From assembly GCA_002101225.1 (NCBI GenBank), contig LWTN01000229.1, positions 1 to 35,093 on the forward strand: DNA of 35,093 bases, in the 5' to 3' direction. Positions 19,750 through 27,520 of this stretch are shown here, piece by piece. The position numbers and the translations under genes are program-made. The notes beneath the pieces are model-generated. The model searched no databases, was not told the origin of the DNA, and was given only the letters and a program-made list of their open reading frames with translations. Within the stretch, counting starts at the first letter, position 1; every line of letters starts with the position of its first letter. This DNA comes from Cycloclasticus sp. symbiont of Poecilosclerida sp. M. Lineage in GTDB: Bacteria; Pseudomonadota; Gammaproteobacteria; Methylococcales; Cycloclasticaceae.

Positions 19750-20751
19750 TTAAATGAGGCCGTCAATCGGCGAAGAAGCCGAGGCGTATCGGCGGCGAGG
19801 CATACGGCCTGCCAGATAGGCTTCGCGACCTGCTTGCACGGCTTTTTTCATGGCAGAGGCCATAAGAACAGGATCTTTAGCGTGGGCGATAGCGGTATTC
19901 ATAAGAATGCCCTCGCAACCTAGCTCCATACCAACCGCTGCATCCGAGGCTGTCCCGACTCCAGCATCGACGATAATAGGGACATTGGCATTTTCAATAA
20001 TGGTGAGGATATTGTATGGGTTTCTAATACCTAGGCCTGAGCCTATGGGGGCGGCCAGCGGCATCACGGCAACGCAGCCCATTTCTTCTAATCGCTTAGC
20101 AATAACTGGGTCGTCGTTGGTGTATACCATCACATCAAAACCCTCTTTAACCAGCACGTCTGTCGCCTCGAGTGTGGCGGTAATATCGGGAAATAAGGTT
20201 TTTTCATCGCCTAGAACTTCCAGTTTAACCAAGGAGTGTCCGCCTAATAACTCACGCGCTAAACGACACGTACGTAGCGCTTCCTGCGCGGTGTAACAGC
20301 CCGCGGTATTGGGTAAAATCGTGTATTTTTCGGGGGGGATAACGTCGAGCAGATTGGGCTCATCTACATTTTGGCCTATGTTTGTTCGACGAATGGCCAC
20401 GGTGACAATTTCCGCACCACTGCATTCGATAGCAGCCTGTGTTTCAGCTAGATCTTTATATTTACCGGTGCCTACCAGTAGCCGTGAGCTATAGCTTTTC
20501 CCAGCGATAATAAGAGAGTTGTTTTGCTCTTTATGGGGATTTTTTTCTGCTTGGCCACCACCAATAGCTTGTACTATTTCAACGTGGTCCCCATCTTTGA
20601 GTTTAATGAGGGAGTAGCTATCAGAGGGTCGTATTTCTTCGTTTAATTCGACTGCAAGACGCTTGCCTGTGAAGCCAAGTTGCGCAACCAATTGAGCCAA
20701 ACTTAAAGAATCATGGCACGAGTGGGCTTCACCATTGAGCTGAATTATCAC
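19750..20751 (-). CDS. thiG: Fused sulfur carrier ThiS - thiazole synthase ThiG
   Basis: Makes the thiazole phosphate moiety of thiamine. Residues 1-66 are ThiS (beta-grasp), ending in 'VQAIGGG' at 64-66, where a free ThiS normally stops with its reactive GG. A linker [13 protein letters not shown] follows, then full ThiG: '[20 protein letters not shown]', the Schiff-base lysine in '[11 protein letters not shown]', and '[24 protein letters not shown]'. There is no stop codon or internal ATG/GTG/TTG at the domain border, so ThiG has no start of its own. Such bifunctional proteins are known but uncommon. The start is GTG, 18 nt after aroG; trmB follows by 15 nt. No TPP riboswitch fits in these gaps. 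The linker contains an A7 run. Confidence 0.93.
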   Translation of the reverse strand: MIIQLNGEAHSCHDSLSLAQLVAQLGFTGKRLAVELNEEIRPSDSYSLIKLKDGDHVEIVQAIGGGQAEKNPHKEQNNSLIIAGKSYSSRLLVGTGKYKDLAETQAAIECSGAEIVTVAIRRTNIGQNVDEPNLLDVIPPEKYTILPNTAGCYTAQEALRTCRLARELLGGHSLVKLEVLGDEKTLFPDITATLEATDVLVKEGFDVMVYTNDDPVIAKRLEEMGCVAVMPLAAPIGSGLGIRNPYNILTIIENANVPIIVDAGVGTASDAAVGMELGCEGILMNTAIAHAKDPVLMASAMKKAVQAGREAYLAGRMPRRRYASASSPIDGLI

Positions 20752-20769
20752 GGTCGAGCCTAATAAGCT

Positions 20770-21849
20770 TTAATTATTAGAAGCATCTATTCTGCTTTCT
20801 CGACGGGTGCGAACGGCTGCTGCGAGCTGCTCCAACAACTTCACGCCGCTTTCCCAGTCGATACAGGCATCGGTAATGCTTTGCCCGTAGACGAGCTCTT
20901 GACCTTCAACTTGATCCTGTCTACCTTCCACAAGGTGGCTTTCAATCATAACGCCACTGATACGCATATCACCATTTGAAATTTGCCCAGCAACGTCATC
21001 GCTAACCAACATTTGACGCTCGTGCTGTTTTCTACTATTTGCATGGCTGAAATCAATCATGATGTGTGAGTTAACGCCTGCTTTACCTAAAGCGGCTGCA
21101 GCGCGATCGACGCTTTCAGCATCGTAGTTGGGTTCTTTACCGCCGCGAAGAATCAGGTGGCAATCTTCGTTTCCGCTGGTTTCAAAAATAGCGGAACGGC
21201 CTTCTTTGGTCACTGATAAAAAGTGGTGTGGGTTGTTAGCAGAACCGATAGCGTCGATGGCTACTTTGACGGTTCCATCGGTGCCATTTTTGAATCCGAT
21301 TGGGCAAGATAGTCCTGATGAAAGTTCTCGGTGTGTTTGGCTTTCTGCCGTTCTTGCGCCAATTGCACCCCACGCGATTAGGTCTGATACATACTGCGGG
21401 GTGATTAAATCAAGGTACTCTGTAGCCGCTGACACGCCTTGTGAATTTAAAGAGAGCAAAAGCTCGCGCGCTTTCTTTAGCCCTTTATTGATTTGAAAAC
21501 TATCGTCTAAATCAGGGTCATTAATCAAGCCCTTCCAGCCGACCGTCGTGCGTGGCTTTTCAAAATAGACGCGCATGACAATAATTAAGTCCTCTGCAAG
21601 GCTATCAATGTACGGCTTAAGGCGCGATGCGTACTCTAAGGCGGCCTCGGTATCATGGATTGAGCAGGGGCCAATTACGACTAGGAGCCGATCATCTTCG
21701 CCGTGCAATACCCTGTGGATAGCCTCACGAGCTTTTAAGGTAGTTGAGGCGGCCTCATTATTAATGGGCAGCTGTTGTTGCAAGCTGTCTGGGGAAATAA
21801 CCTCTTGCATGCCAAGGATTCTAATGTCGTCAGTCTTTATTACACTCAT
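20770..21849 (-). CDS. aroG: 3-deoxy-7-phosphoheptulonate synthase (DAHP synthase, class I)
   Basis: First step of the shikimate pathway: condenses phosphoenolpyruvate and erythrose 4-phosphate. It has 359 residues of the AroF/G/H type: 'LLVVIGPCSIHDTEAALEYA', 'VMRVYFEKPRTTVGWKGLIND', 'GARTAESQTHRELSSGLS', 'IMIDFSHANSRK'. Which aromatic amino acid inhibits it cannot be told from sequence by eye, so the symbol aroG (versus aroF or aroH) is provisional. It heads a minus-strand aroG-thiSG-trmB cluster and diverges from asmA across 268 nt. Confidence 0.9.
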   Translation of the reverse strand: MSVIKTDDIRILGMQEVISPDSLQQQLPINNEAASTTLKAREAIHRVLHGEDDRLLVVIGPCSIHDTEAALEYASRLKPYIDSLAEDLIIVMRVYFEKPRTTVGWKGLINDPDLDDSFQINKGLKKARELLLSLNSQGVSAATEYLDLITPQYVSDLIAWGAIGARTAESQTHRELSSGLSCPIGFKNGTDGTVKVAIDAIGSANNPHHFLSVTKEGRSAIFETSGNEDCHLILRGGKEPNYDAESVDRAAAALGKAGVNSHIMIDFSHANSRKQHERQMLVSDDVAGQISNGDMRISGVMIESHLVEGRQDQVEGQELVYGQSITDACIDWESGVKLLEQLAAAVRTRRESRIDASNN

Positions 21850-21870
21850 GGTCTAGCCTGTTTGTTTTGG

Positions 21871-21899
21871 AGCCTAAGTTCTGTTGAAGAAACAAGGCT
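21871..21899 (-). promoter_or_regulatory. Imperfect hairpin in the aroG leader
   Basis: AGCCT..AGGCT ends with a bulged inner GTTTCT/AGAAC pairing, 22-50 nt upstream of the aroG ATG. It could affect translation or be part of a longer leader structure. No leader peptide rich in Phe, Tyr or Trp was seen. The rest of the 21850-22117 gap shows no further gene. Confidence 0.22.
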
Positions 21900-22117
21900 G
21901 TTAATAAATATTTAAAAAGGTTGGGAATGATACCGTTAATCGTTTGATTTTTCATGCTAATTTCTTCGCAAAGCGCTAATAAATAGTGCTCAAACGCATG
22001 TTAAACGGAAAAAGCTCTTTTACTGGATAGCGAAATTTAAAGTTCTGTTAAGATTGTAGATAGCTGCAGTTCTTGAGATCTAGTGAACGAACTAATTTAA
22101 AAAAAAGGTTTTGACTC

Positions 22118-24040
22118 ATGCTAAAACTTCTAAAATTCTTAATCGGCCTCGTATTATTGTTACTGGTCGTCATTATTGTGGCGCCGATGGTTATAGACCC
22201 TAACGACTACCGTGAACAAATTGAAACGGTTGTTGAGGAAAAGACGGGGCGTGAACTGACAATAGATGGAGATTTGAGCCTATCGGTATTTCCTTGGCTT
22301 GGCGTTGGCATTAATGATGTGTCGCTGAGTAATGCAGTGGGTTTTAAGGCTGAAAAATTTGCTCAAATTAAGCGAGCCAATGTCAAAGTTAAGTTGTTGC
22401 CGCTTCTCAGTAAGCAGGTTGAAGTGAGTGCAATTGTACTTCAAGGGATGCGTTTGAATCTAGAAAAAAACGCGTCCGGTATCACTAATTGGCAAGACCT
22501 ATCGCAAGCATCATCTAAAGACGAACCAAGTGAGTCATCTGAGGGGAGCGGCACCAGCGAGGCGGGCGTTGCAGCGTTGGCGGTTGGCGGTTTGAAAATT
22601 GAAGACGCTAATGTGAATTGGGATGACGCCAGTAAAGGTGAGCGTTACAGCATTACTAATTTAGATTTAAAAACGGGCGCGCTATCATTAGGTGGCCCAA
22701 TGCCAGTCGATTTGGCCTTTACCGTGGAAAGCAACAAACCAAAAACCACGGTGCGTTTGAAATTAAATGGTGATTTGGTTATCAACGCAGACTTGAATAA
22801 ATTTGACTTTCAAAACATGGTGTTTATCGTAGACGCAGCGGGTGACCCTATCCCCAGAGGCGCGATGAAAATTGATATCGCCAGCCACTTAATCGTAGAT
22901 TTGGCGGGACAAGGCTCGCTTTTACTGAACCCGCTATCAATCCGTTTTGATGAGACGACGATTACCGGCCAAGCTGCGGTTAATAATTTGGCCAAGCCAG
23001 CGGTTAAGTTCGCTTTGGCTGTCGACACCCTAAACGTTGATCGCTATTTATCGGAACCCGACGAAGGCGCAAAAGCGGACCCCTCTTCAAGCAAAGTGAC
23101 ACTCACGCCGCCTCCTGCAGCAGCGGCTTTGTTGCCTGTTGATACGATTCGCGGGCTAGATATTGATGGAAAAATCAGCATACAGTCACTATTTGTAAAT
23201 GGCTTAACGGCGGGTGATGCAAGCCTGACGGTTAAAGCAAAAAATGGCGTGCTGACGACAACACAGGCTGTTAAACAGTTCTATAACGGTGGTTACGCAG
23301 GCTCAACGGTGATAGATGTACGTAGCGGCGTGCCACAGGTCAAGGTGGCTGAGCAAGCGAAAAATATTAATATAGAAGGCATGTTGGCAGATATGTTAGG
23401 TGAGGCGAGCGTATCCGGTGTCGCAAATTTAAAGGTAAATTTAATGACACATGGCAATACGATTCCTGCTTTTAAGTCAGCGCTTAATGGCACGACGGAG
23501 TTTAGTGTAAAAGACGGCGCGATAAAGGGCCTAGACGCAGAAGCGCTTATAAAACAAGCGCAGCAGGTTGTTAAAGGTAATCTTGGCGCGTTGGCACAAA
23601 AAGGCGGTGGAGAAACACCTTTTTCTGAATTGTCAGGTACGGCTACCATCACCAACGGGTTAGTACGAAACTCTGATTTGTTGGCAGCCTCACCGGTACT
23701 TAACCTACAAGGCAAGGGAACAGTAGACCTCATAAGAGAGAAAATTGATTACCGTATGTTTATCAAGAGGACTAAAGCGTTGGAGGCTGATGAAGCGTCC
23801 GACAAGAATGATTTAAAAAACATGACGATTCCAATAAACATCACAGGCACATTTTCTAAGCCGAGTATCAGTCTAGATGTGCAAGCTATGGTGATGGAGT
23901 TTCAGCGCGAAAAAATTGATGAAAAGGCAACGGAGTTAAAAGAGAAGCTGAATAAAAAGCTGGACAAATCATCTTCAGCAGATGAGGAAGAAGGCGATAA
24001 AAAGATTAATGCAGGTGATCTATTAAAAGGACTGTTTTAA
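22118..24040 (+). CDS. asmA: AsmA family outer membrane assembly / lipid transport protein
   Basis: AsmA-like proteins are anchored in the inner membrane with a large periplasmic beta-groove domain and are linked to outer membrane biogenesis and phospholipid movement. It has 640 residues, close to the E. coli size. An N-terminal anchor LKFLIGLVLLLLVVIIVAPMVI is followed by the family hallmark 'DPNDYREQIETVVEEKTGREL' and 'GDLSLSVFPWLGVGINDVSL'. The AsmA C-terminal domain lies around 'FSVKDGAIKGLDAEALIKQA' and 'GKGTVDLIREKIDYRMFIK'. The C-terminal tail is highly charged and coiled-coil-like. Upstream is a 261-nt divergent region with aroG. A strong hairpin lies just past the stop. Confidence 0.92.
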   Translation: MLKLLKFLIGLVLLLLVVIIVAPMVIDPNDYREQIETVVEEKTGRELTIDGDLSLSVFPWLGVGINDVSLSNAVGFKAEKFAQIKRANVKVKLLPLLSKQVEVSAIVLQGMRLNLEKNASGITNWQDLSQASSKDEPSESSEGSGTSEAGVAALAVGGLKIEDANVNWDDASKGERYSITNLDLKTGALSLGGPMPVDLAFTVESNKPKTTVRLKLNGDLVINADLNKFDFQNMVFIVDAAGDPIPRGAMKIDIASHLIVDLAGQGSLLLNPLSIRFDETTITGQAAVNNLAKPAVKFALAVDTLNVDRYLSEPDEGAKADPSSSKVTLTPPPAAAALLPVDTIRGLDIDGKISIQSLFVNGLTAGDASLTVKAKNGVLTTTQAVKQFYNGGYAGSTVIDVRSGVPQVKVAEQAKNINIEGMLADMLGEASVSGVANLKVNLMTHGNTIPAFKSALNGTTEFSVKDGAIKGLDAEALIKQAQQVVKGNLGALAQKGGGETPFSELSGTATITNGLVRNSDLLAASPVLNLQGKGTVDLIREKIDYRMFIKRTKALEADEASDKNDLKNMTIPINITGTFSKPSISLDVQAMVMEFQREKIDEKATELKEKLNKKLDKSSSADEEEGDKKINAGDLLKGLF

Positions 24041-24064
24041 CAAATATCACGCAAAACACAACTA

Positions 24065-24090
24065 TAGAGCCTGAAGCTTTTCAGGCTCTA
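24065..24090 (+). terminator. 11-bp perfect hairpin after asmA, overlapping the mutY N-terminal codons
   Basis: TAGAGCCTGAA-GCTT-TTCAGGCTCTA is an 11-bp perfect stem with a 4-nt loop, 25 nt after the asmA stop, followed by ATTCTTAATT rather than a long T-run. By shape it is an intrinsic-terminator-like or attenuating hairpin for asmA. In the mutY frame the same bases read EPEAFQAL, which aligns with the first helix of MutY. It therefore appears to be coding and structured at once. Confidence 0.55.
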
Positions 24091-24159
24091 ATTCTTAATT
24101 GGGTTAGCCAGCATGGACGCACGCATTTACCGTGGCAAAAATCGCCTACTGCGTACCGT

Positions 24160-25110
24160 GTGTGGGTTTCGGAAATCATGCTGCAGCAAACACAAGTTGT
24201 GACGGTTATTCCCTACTTCGAACATTTCATGCAACGTTTTCCTGAGTTAGCCGAACTCGCTAATACCCCGCTTGATGAAGTATTAAGTTTTTGGTCAGGC
24301 CTTGGCTATTACGCGCGTGCAAGAAACTTACACGCAACGGCCAAAATAATTCTAGATAAAAATAAGGGAGTATTTCCCCAACAATTAAATGAGCTAATCG
24401 CGCTACCCGGCATTGGCCGCTCAACGGCAGGTGCAATTGCCAGCTTAGCGATGGGTCAGGCAACACCGATTTTAGATGGAAACGTTAAACGTGTTTTGTG
24501 CCGCGTGTTTGCTATTGATGGTTGGCCTGGGCGTGCAGAAACCTTAAAAAAACTCTGGTCGATTGCGGAATGCTACACACCGGAGAACAAAACAGGCCAA
24601 TATAATCAAGCAATAATGGATATTGGCGCGACTGTTTGCACGCGTTCAAAACCAAAGTGCGGGGCATGTCCATTGGTGCAACAGTGTATCGGTAAAGCAG
24701 AGCAACTAACTGACAGTTTACCGACGCCAAAAGCGAAAACGACGTTACCTATTCGAAAGGCTTATTGGCTCGTGCTACACGGTGTGGAAGGTGTTTTTTT
24801 GAGCAAACAGCCAACGATTGGGCTGTGGGGTGGTTTGTGGGTTTTACCACAGGTTAAAAATATTGCTGAGGTTGAAGCCTGGTGTAACCGTCAGGGGTTG
24901 ACGGCATTAAGTATCGAAAGGAAAGAGCAGAAGAGGCACACATTCTCGCATTTTCATTTAGATTACACGCCCATTCATATTGAAGTGTCAACAAAGGCGA
25001 GTCGTGTAACCGAAAAAGATAATACTTGTTGGTACACTCCAAAAAGCGAGGTAAAATTAGGGCTTCCCTCGCCGGTAAGTCAGATATTAAATCGGCATTT
25101 TTCAGTTTAA
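24160..25110 (+). CDS. mutY: A/G-specific adenine DNA glycosylase MutY (true start upstream)
   Basis: Removes adenine mispaired with 8-oxoguanine. The catalytic Glu lies in VSEIMLQQTQ and the catalytic Asp in 'ILDGNVKRVLC'; the HhH motif is 'LPGIGRSTAGAIASLA'. The [4Fe-4S] cluster is CTRSKPKCGACPLVQQC (C-x6-C-x2-C-x5-C). The C-terminal NUDIX-like domain that reads 8-oxoG follows. GTG 24160 is the only canonical start in frame but is too late: in-frame upstream codons give LILNWVSQHGRTHLPWQKSP, the conserved MutY N-terminus. The frame is open from 24019. It offers only near-cognate starts: ATT 24022 with AGGTG 4 nt before it and overlapping asmA, ATC 24046, or ATA 24064. Extended length would be about 348-362 residues, normal for MutY. 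Downstream is yggX, a conserved pairing. Confidence 0.9.
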   Translation: MWVSEIMLQQTQVVTVIPYFEHFMQRFPELAELANTPLDEVLSFWSGLGYYARARNLHATAKIILDKNKGVFPQQLNELIALPGIGRSTAGAIASLAMGQATPILDGNVKRVLCRVFAIDGWPGRAETLKKLWSIAECYTPENKTGQYNQAIMDIGATVCTRSKPKCGACPLVQQCIGKAEQLTDSLPTPKAKTTLPIRKAYWLVLHGVEGVFLSKQPTIGLWGGLWVLPQVKNIAEVEAWCNRQGLTALSIERKEQKRHTFSHFHLDYTPIHIEVSTKASRVTEKDNTCWYTPKSEVKLGLPSPVSQILNRHFSV

Positions 25111-25135
25111 AACCAGCAATAAATTTGGATACATT

Positions 25136-25396
25136 ATGTTTTGTAAAAAATTAAAACGCGAGGCCGAGCCTTTAGAAAAAGCGCCTTACCCGGGTGAACT
25201 TGGAGAGCGGATTTTAGAAAATATTTCTAAAGAAGCGTGGGCTATGTGGTTGCAACAACAAACGATGTTGATTAACGAAAACAGGTTAACGCCTTTCGAG
25301 CCAAAAGCAAAAAAATTACTGAAGGAAGAAATGGAAAAGTTCTTATTTAGTGATGAAAGTAGTGCCCCAGAGGGGTACACACCGCCCGTTAAATGA
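25136..25396 (+). CDS. yggX: Fe(2+)-trafficking protein YggX
   Basis: Small cytosolic protein linked to iron-sulfur protection and oxidative stress. The 86 residues match the family: 'MFCKKLKREAEPLE', 'PYPGELGERILENISKEAW' and 'QTMLINENRL', ending 'EGYTPPVK'. The cysteine near the N-terminus (Cys3) is the conserved one. It lies 25 nt after mutY on the same strand, the common mutY-yggX arrangement, which is fitting because both counter oxidative damage. Confidence 0.96.
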   Translation: MFCKKLKREAEPLEKAPYPGELGERILENISKEAWAMWLQQQTMLINENRLTPFEPKAKKLLKEEMEKFLFSDESSAPEGYTPPVK

Positions 25397-25413
25397 TTGT
25401 TTAGTTAACTACC

Positions 25414-25444
25414 TTGACTAAAGACGTGTGCCACTGTCTAATAC
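25414..25444 (+). promoter_or_regulatory. Candidate promoter for tRNA-Phe
   Basis: TTGACT (25414-25419) and TAATAC (25439-25444) with a 19-nt spacer, followed by a GC-rich GCGTCC discriminator as is common for stable RNA genes. It would start transcription about 10 nt before the mature tRNA. Confidence 0.4.
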
Positions 25445-25462
25445 GCGTCCTCAACAAGCGTT

Positions 25463-25538
<76 letters not shown>

Positions 25539-25543
25539 AGCAC

Positions 25544-25580
25544 AAAAGACCTTCGACTATCATCAGCTGAAGGTTTTTTT
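25544..25580 (+). terminator. Intrinsic terminator after tRNA-Phe
   Basis: ACCTTC (25549-25554) pairs with GAAGGT (25569-25574), flanked by an A-run upstream and seven Ts at 25574-25580. It lies 6 nt after the tRNA CCA end. Confidence 0.75.
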
Positions 25581-25612
25581 ATGTTTCTAGGTTTTAAGGT
25601 GAGGCAGGCGTT

Positions 25613-25849
25613 TTATTTCAACTTACCGGCAATAAACAATAAAAGTGCAGCGCCTGCGGTTGCGGTGATAATAGAACCGATTAGGCCAGAAGTAGAAATA
25701 CTTAGTAGGTTAAAGACAAAACCGCCTACGACAGCGCCAATTACACCGACGACGATATTACCAAAAAGCCCAAAGCCGCCGCTCTTCATTAAGTTGCCTG
25801 CCAACCAACCCGCAACAGCCCCGATGGCTAGAAAAATTATTATTCCGAT
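25613..25849 (-). CDS. GlsB/YeaQ/YmgE family small membrane protein, apparent ATC start
   Basis: Small hydrophobic protein of the transglycosylase-associated (GlsB/YeaQ/YmgE) family, often stress-induced; exact role unknown. The track's 63-residue ORF starts at a TTG inside the first membrane helix. In-frame codons upstream give GIIIFLAIGAVAGW, the usual family N-terminus, so the protein has 78 residues and three hydrophobic segments. The codon at the expected initiator position is ATC (25847-25849). A perfect AAGGAG (25855-25860) stands 5 nt before it, and no ATG, GTG or TTG occurs in frame nearby. It is convergent with the tRNA terminator and stands alone. Confidence 0.82.
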   Translation of the reverse strand: MGIIIFLAIGAVAGWLAGNLMKSGGFGLFGNIVVGVIGAVVGGFVFNLLSISTSGLIGSIITATAGAALLLFIAGKLK

Positions 25850-26006
25850 AACGACTCCTTCTATATATCTTGAATGAACTAAAGCATACGCAACTTAAAT
25901 AGGTTGAGGTGCTTTTCAAAGTTAATTTCGTATAAAAAACCTAATAGGAAGCAAAATTTAGTATTCTTTAGTTTGTGTGAAAACTTGTAAAGTGAGGGAG
26001 TGTTTT

Positions 26007-26591
26007 ATGTATAGCTTAAGAAACTATGGATTAATAATTACGTTAGTATTTTTTACTGCGACCGCACAAGCCGATTGGGTGCTTGATGGTGAAAATTCAA
26101 GCTTGAATTTCGTGTCTGTTAAAAAGGACAAGATAGGGGAAGTAAATCATTTCAAAACGTTATCAGGTGAAATTACAAACGAAGGGAAAGCGAGCGTCAC
26201 TATTGACCTTGCGAGTGTAGAAACAAATATTGATGTTCGCAACGAGCGAATAAAAAACATTCTGTTGGAAGTTGATGCATATCCTAAGGCAAAAGTCATG
26301 CTGAAACTTGATGCAGCCCAATTGATGAGTTTGGCAATAGGTGAAAGGCGTGTAGTGCCCGTAAATTTAACGGTCTTGCTTCATGGGAAAAGAAAAGAAA
26401 TGATGTTTGATGTGATTGTTGTAGGATTAGTGGGTGGTTCTTTAATGGTGCTTTCTTTGCAGCCGATAATTTTGAACGCTTTCGACTTTGGGTTGGATGT
26501 CGGTATCTCTAAGCTAATAGAGATTACAAAATTGCCATCAATTGACTCAGCGGTACCAGTGACGTTTAACTTAGTGTTTAAAGCTAAGTAA
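26007..26591 (+). CDS. YceI family periplasmic protein
   Basis: YceI-like proteins have a lipocalin-type beta-barrel that binds isoprenoid-type lipids. I place the start at ATG 26007, not the track's 25977: GAGGGA lies 7 nt before it and the protein then begins MYSLRNYGLIITLVFFTATAQA, a clean signal peptide. The mature part opens WVLDGENSSLNFVSVKKDKIGEVNHF, as in the family, and carries 'DLASVETNIDVRNERI' and 'YPKAKVMLKLD'. It has 194 residues from this start. It stands alone, and the CRISPR-like repeats begin 4 nt after its stop, so its original 3' flank has been lost. Confidence 0.9.
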   Translation: MYSLRNYGLIITLVFFTATAQADWVLDGENSSLNFVSVKKDKIGEVNHFKTLSGEITNEGKASVTIDLASVETNIDVRNERIKNILLEVDAYPKAKVMLKLDAAQLMSLAIGERRVVPVNLTVLLHGKRKEMMFDVIVVGLVGGSLMVLSLQPIILNAFDFGLDVGISKLIEITKLPSIDSAVPVTFNLVFKAK

Positions 26592-26595
26592 CACG

Positions 26596-26763
26596 GTTGT
26601 GATTTGCGGATAGACCTTAGTCGGTTACACTAAATGATGGCATTCAAACATTCGGCGGACTGTTGTGATTTGCGGATAGACCTTAGTCGGTTACACTTAA
26701 AACGAGTGTGCAAATACAACGGACTATGTTGTGATTTGCGGATATAATTAAACGGGACGCTAC
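26596..26763 (+). CRISPR. Orphan CRISPR-like mini-array, two spacers, last repeat truncated
   Basis: A 36-nt unit beginning GTTGTGATTTGCGG and ending GTCGGTTACACT occurs identically at 26596-26631 and 26662-26697. A third copy at 26728 keeps the first 17 nt and then diverges. The period is exactly 66 nt both times, giving unrelated 30-nt spacers at 26632-26661 and 26698-26727. Geometry of 36/30 is typical of type II (also V/VI) arrays. The repeat ends TGTGA and TTACA can pair. No cas gene or leader is in the window: the first repeat lies 4 nt after the YceI stop, and the third is cut where mobile-element-like DNA begins. A simple tandem repeat is the alternative. Both spacers share CGGACT near their 3' ends, at different offsets. 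Confidence 0.62.
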
Positions 26764-26822
26764 CCTTTGTTTGAGAATCATGGGGTGAGTTCACAAATAA
26801 TTAGGTCAGAGTAAAATTAATC
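26745..26822. mobile_element. Scrap of REP / transposase-associated sequence
   Basis: Contains 'ttaaacgggacgctaccc', with the mini-palindrome GGG-acgcta-CCC, and 'ggtcagagtaaaattaa'. I associate these motifs with ends of REP/RAYT (Y1 transposase) elements in many gammaproteobacteria, from memory and unchecked. It begins exactly where the third CRISPR-like repeat loses identity and ends where the RHS frame begins. No coding sequence is left. Confidence 0.35.
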
Positions 26823-27520
26823 TAACTAGCTATGACGCCTTTGGCAACCTGATTGAGACCGAAGACAGCCAAGGCAATATTATCTACACCCGTTACGATG
26901 CACGAGGCCGCAAGGTCGGCATGGACGACCCGGATATGGGTCAGTGGAGCTATGCCTATAACGTACTCGGTCAACTGGTCAACCAGACCGACGCGAAAGG
27001 CCAAACCTCAAGCTTAGTCTATGATTTACTGGGGCGCCTGATCAGCCGTACTGAAAGTGAGGGGACGAGCACTTGGCAATACGATAGCGCCCAATGGTGT
27101 TGGCAAACTGCATTTAGAGAACGGCACCGCCGCAGACGCTAAAGAATACAGCTATGACAGCTTAGGGCGTAACAGCGAGGTGACCACCGCCATCGATGGC
27201 ACCCTGTATCACCTCACTACGACCTACGATGCCTACTCACGCGCCGATACGATCACCTATCCTATCAGCACCCAATACCCCACCGGCCTAGTGATCCAAA
27301 ACAGCTATACCGATGCGGCTACTGATGGCTCTGAGGGGTATTTAAAAGCGGTTACTAACCCCATAGTCTTTACCGTGTACTGGCGGGCGATGAGCCAAAA
27401 CGCCGCAGGCCAACTGACCGAGGTAAAATTGGGTAACGGCATCACCAGCCAATATTTTTACGACGCCCAGACCAATTTAATTGAAAGCATCACAAGCGCC
27501 ACCCCAGGCGGTACCGGCTT
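26823..27520 (+). pseudogene. RHS / YD-repeat protein fragment, frameshifted
   Basis: Encodes a run of YD repeats ('SYDAFGNLIETED', 'YTRYDARGRKVG', 'YNVLGQLVNQTDAKG', 'YDLLGRLISRTES', 'YSYDSLGRNSEVTT', 'YFYDAQTNLIES'), the beta-cocoon shell of RHS toxins and related surface polymorphic proteins. There is no start, no secretion signal, no RHS core end and no toxin tip. One base (probably a C in 'GCGCCC', about 27089-27092) is missing: reading passes from one frame (..WQYDSA) to another (PNGVGKLHLENG..). The 3' end is cut by the istA fragment at about 27520. It is an internal piece of a once much larger gene, carried here by rearrangement. Its GC content looks higher than that of neighbouring genes. 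Confidence 0.85.

Noticed and set aside
19705-19923. Plus-strand ORF with AAAGGAGG ahead of an ATG at 19753
   Set aside because: It is antisense to thiG, very short from that ATG, and has no family resemblance.
20752-20769. TPP riboswitch before thiSG
   Set aside because: Only 18 nt separate it from aroG, and no THI-box sequence is seen there or before aroG.
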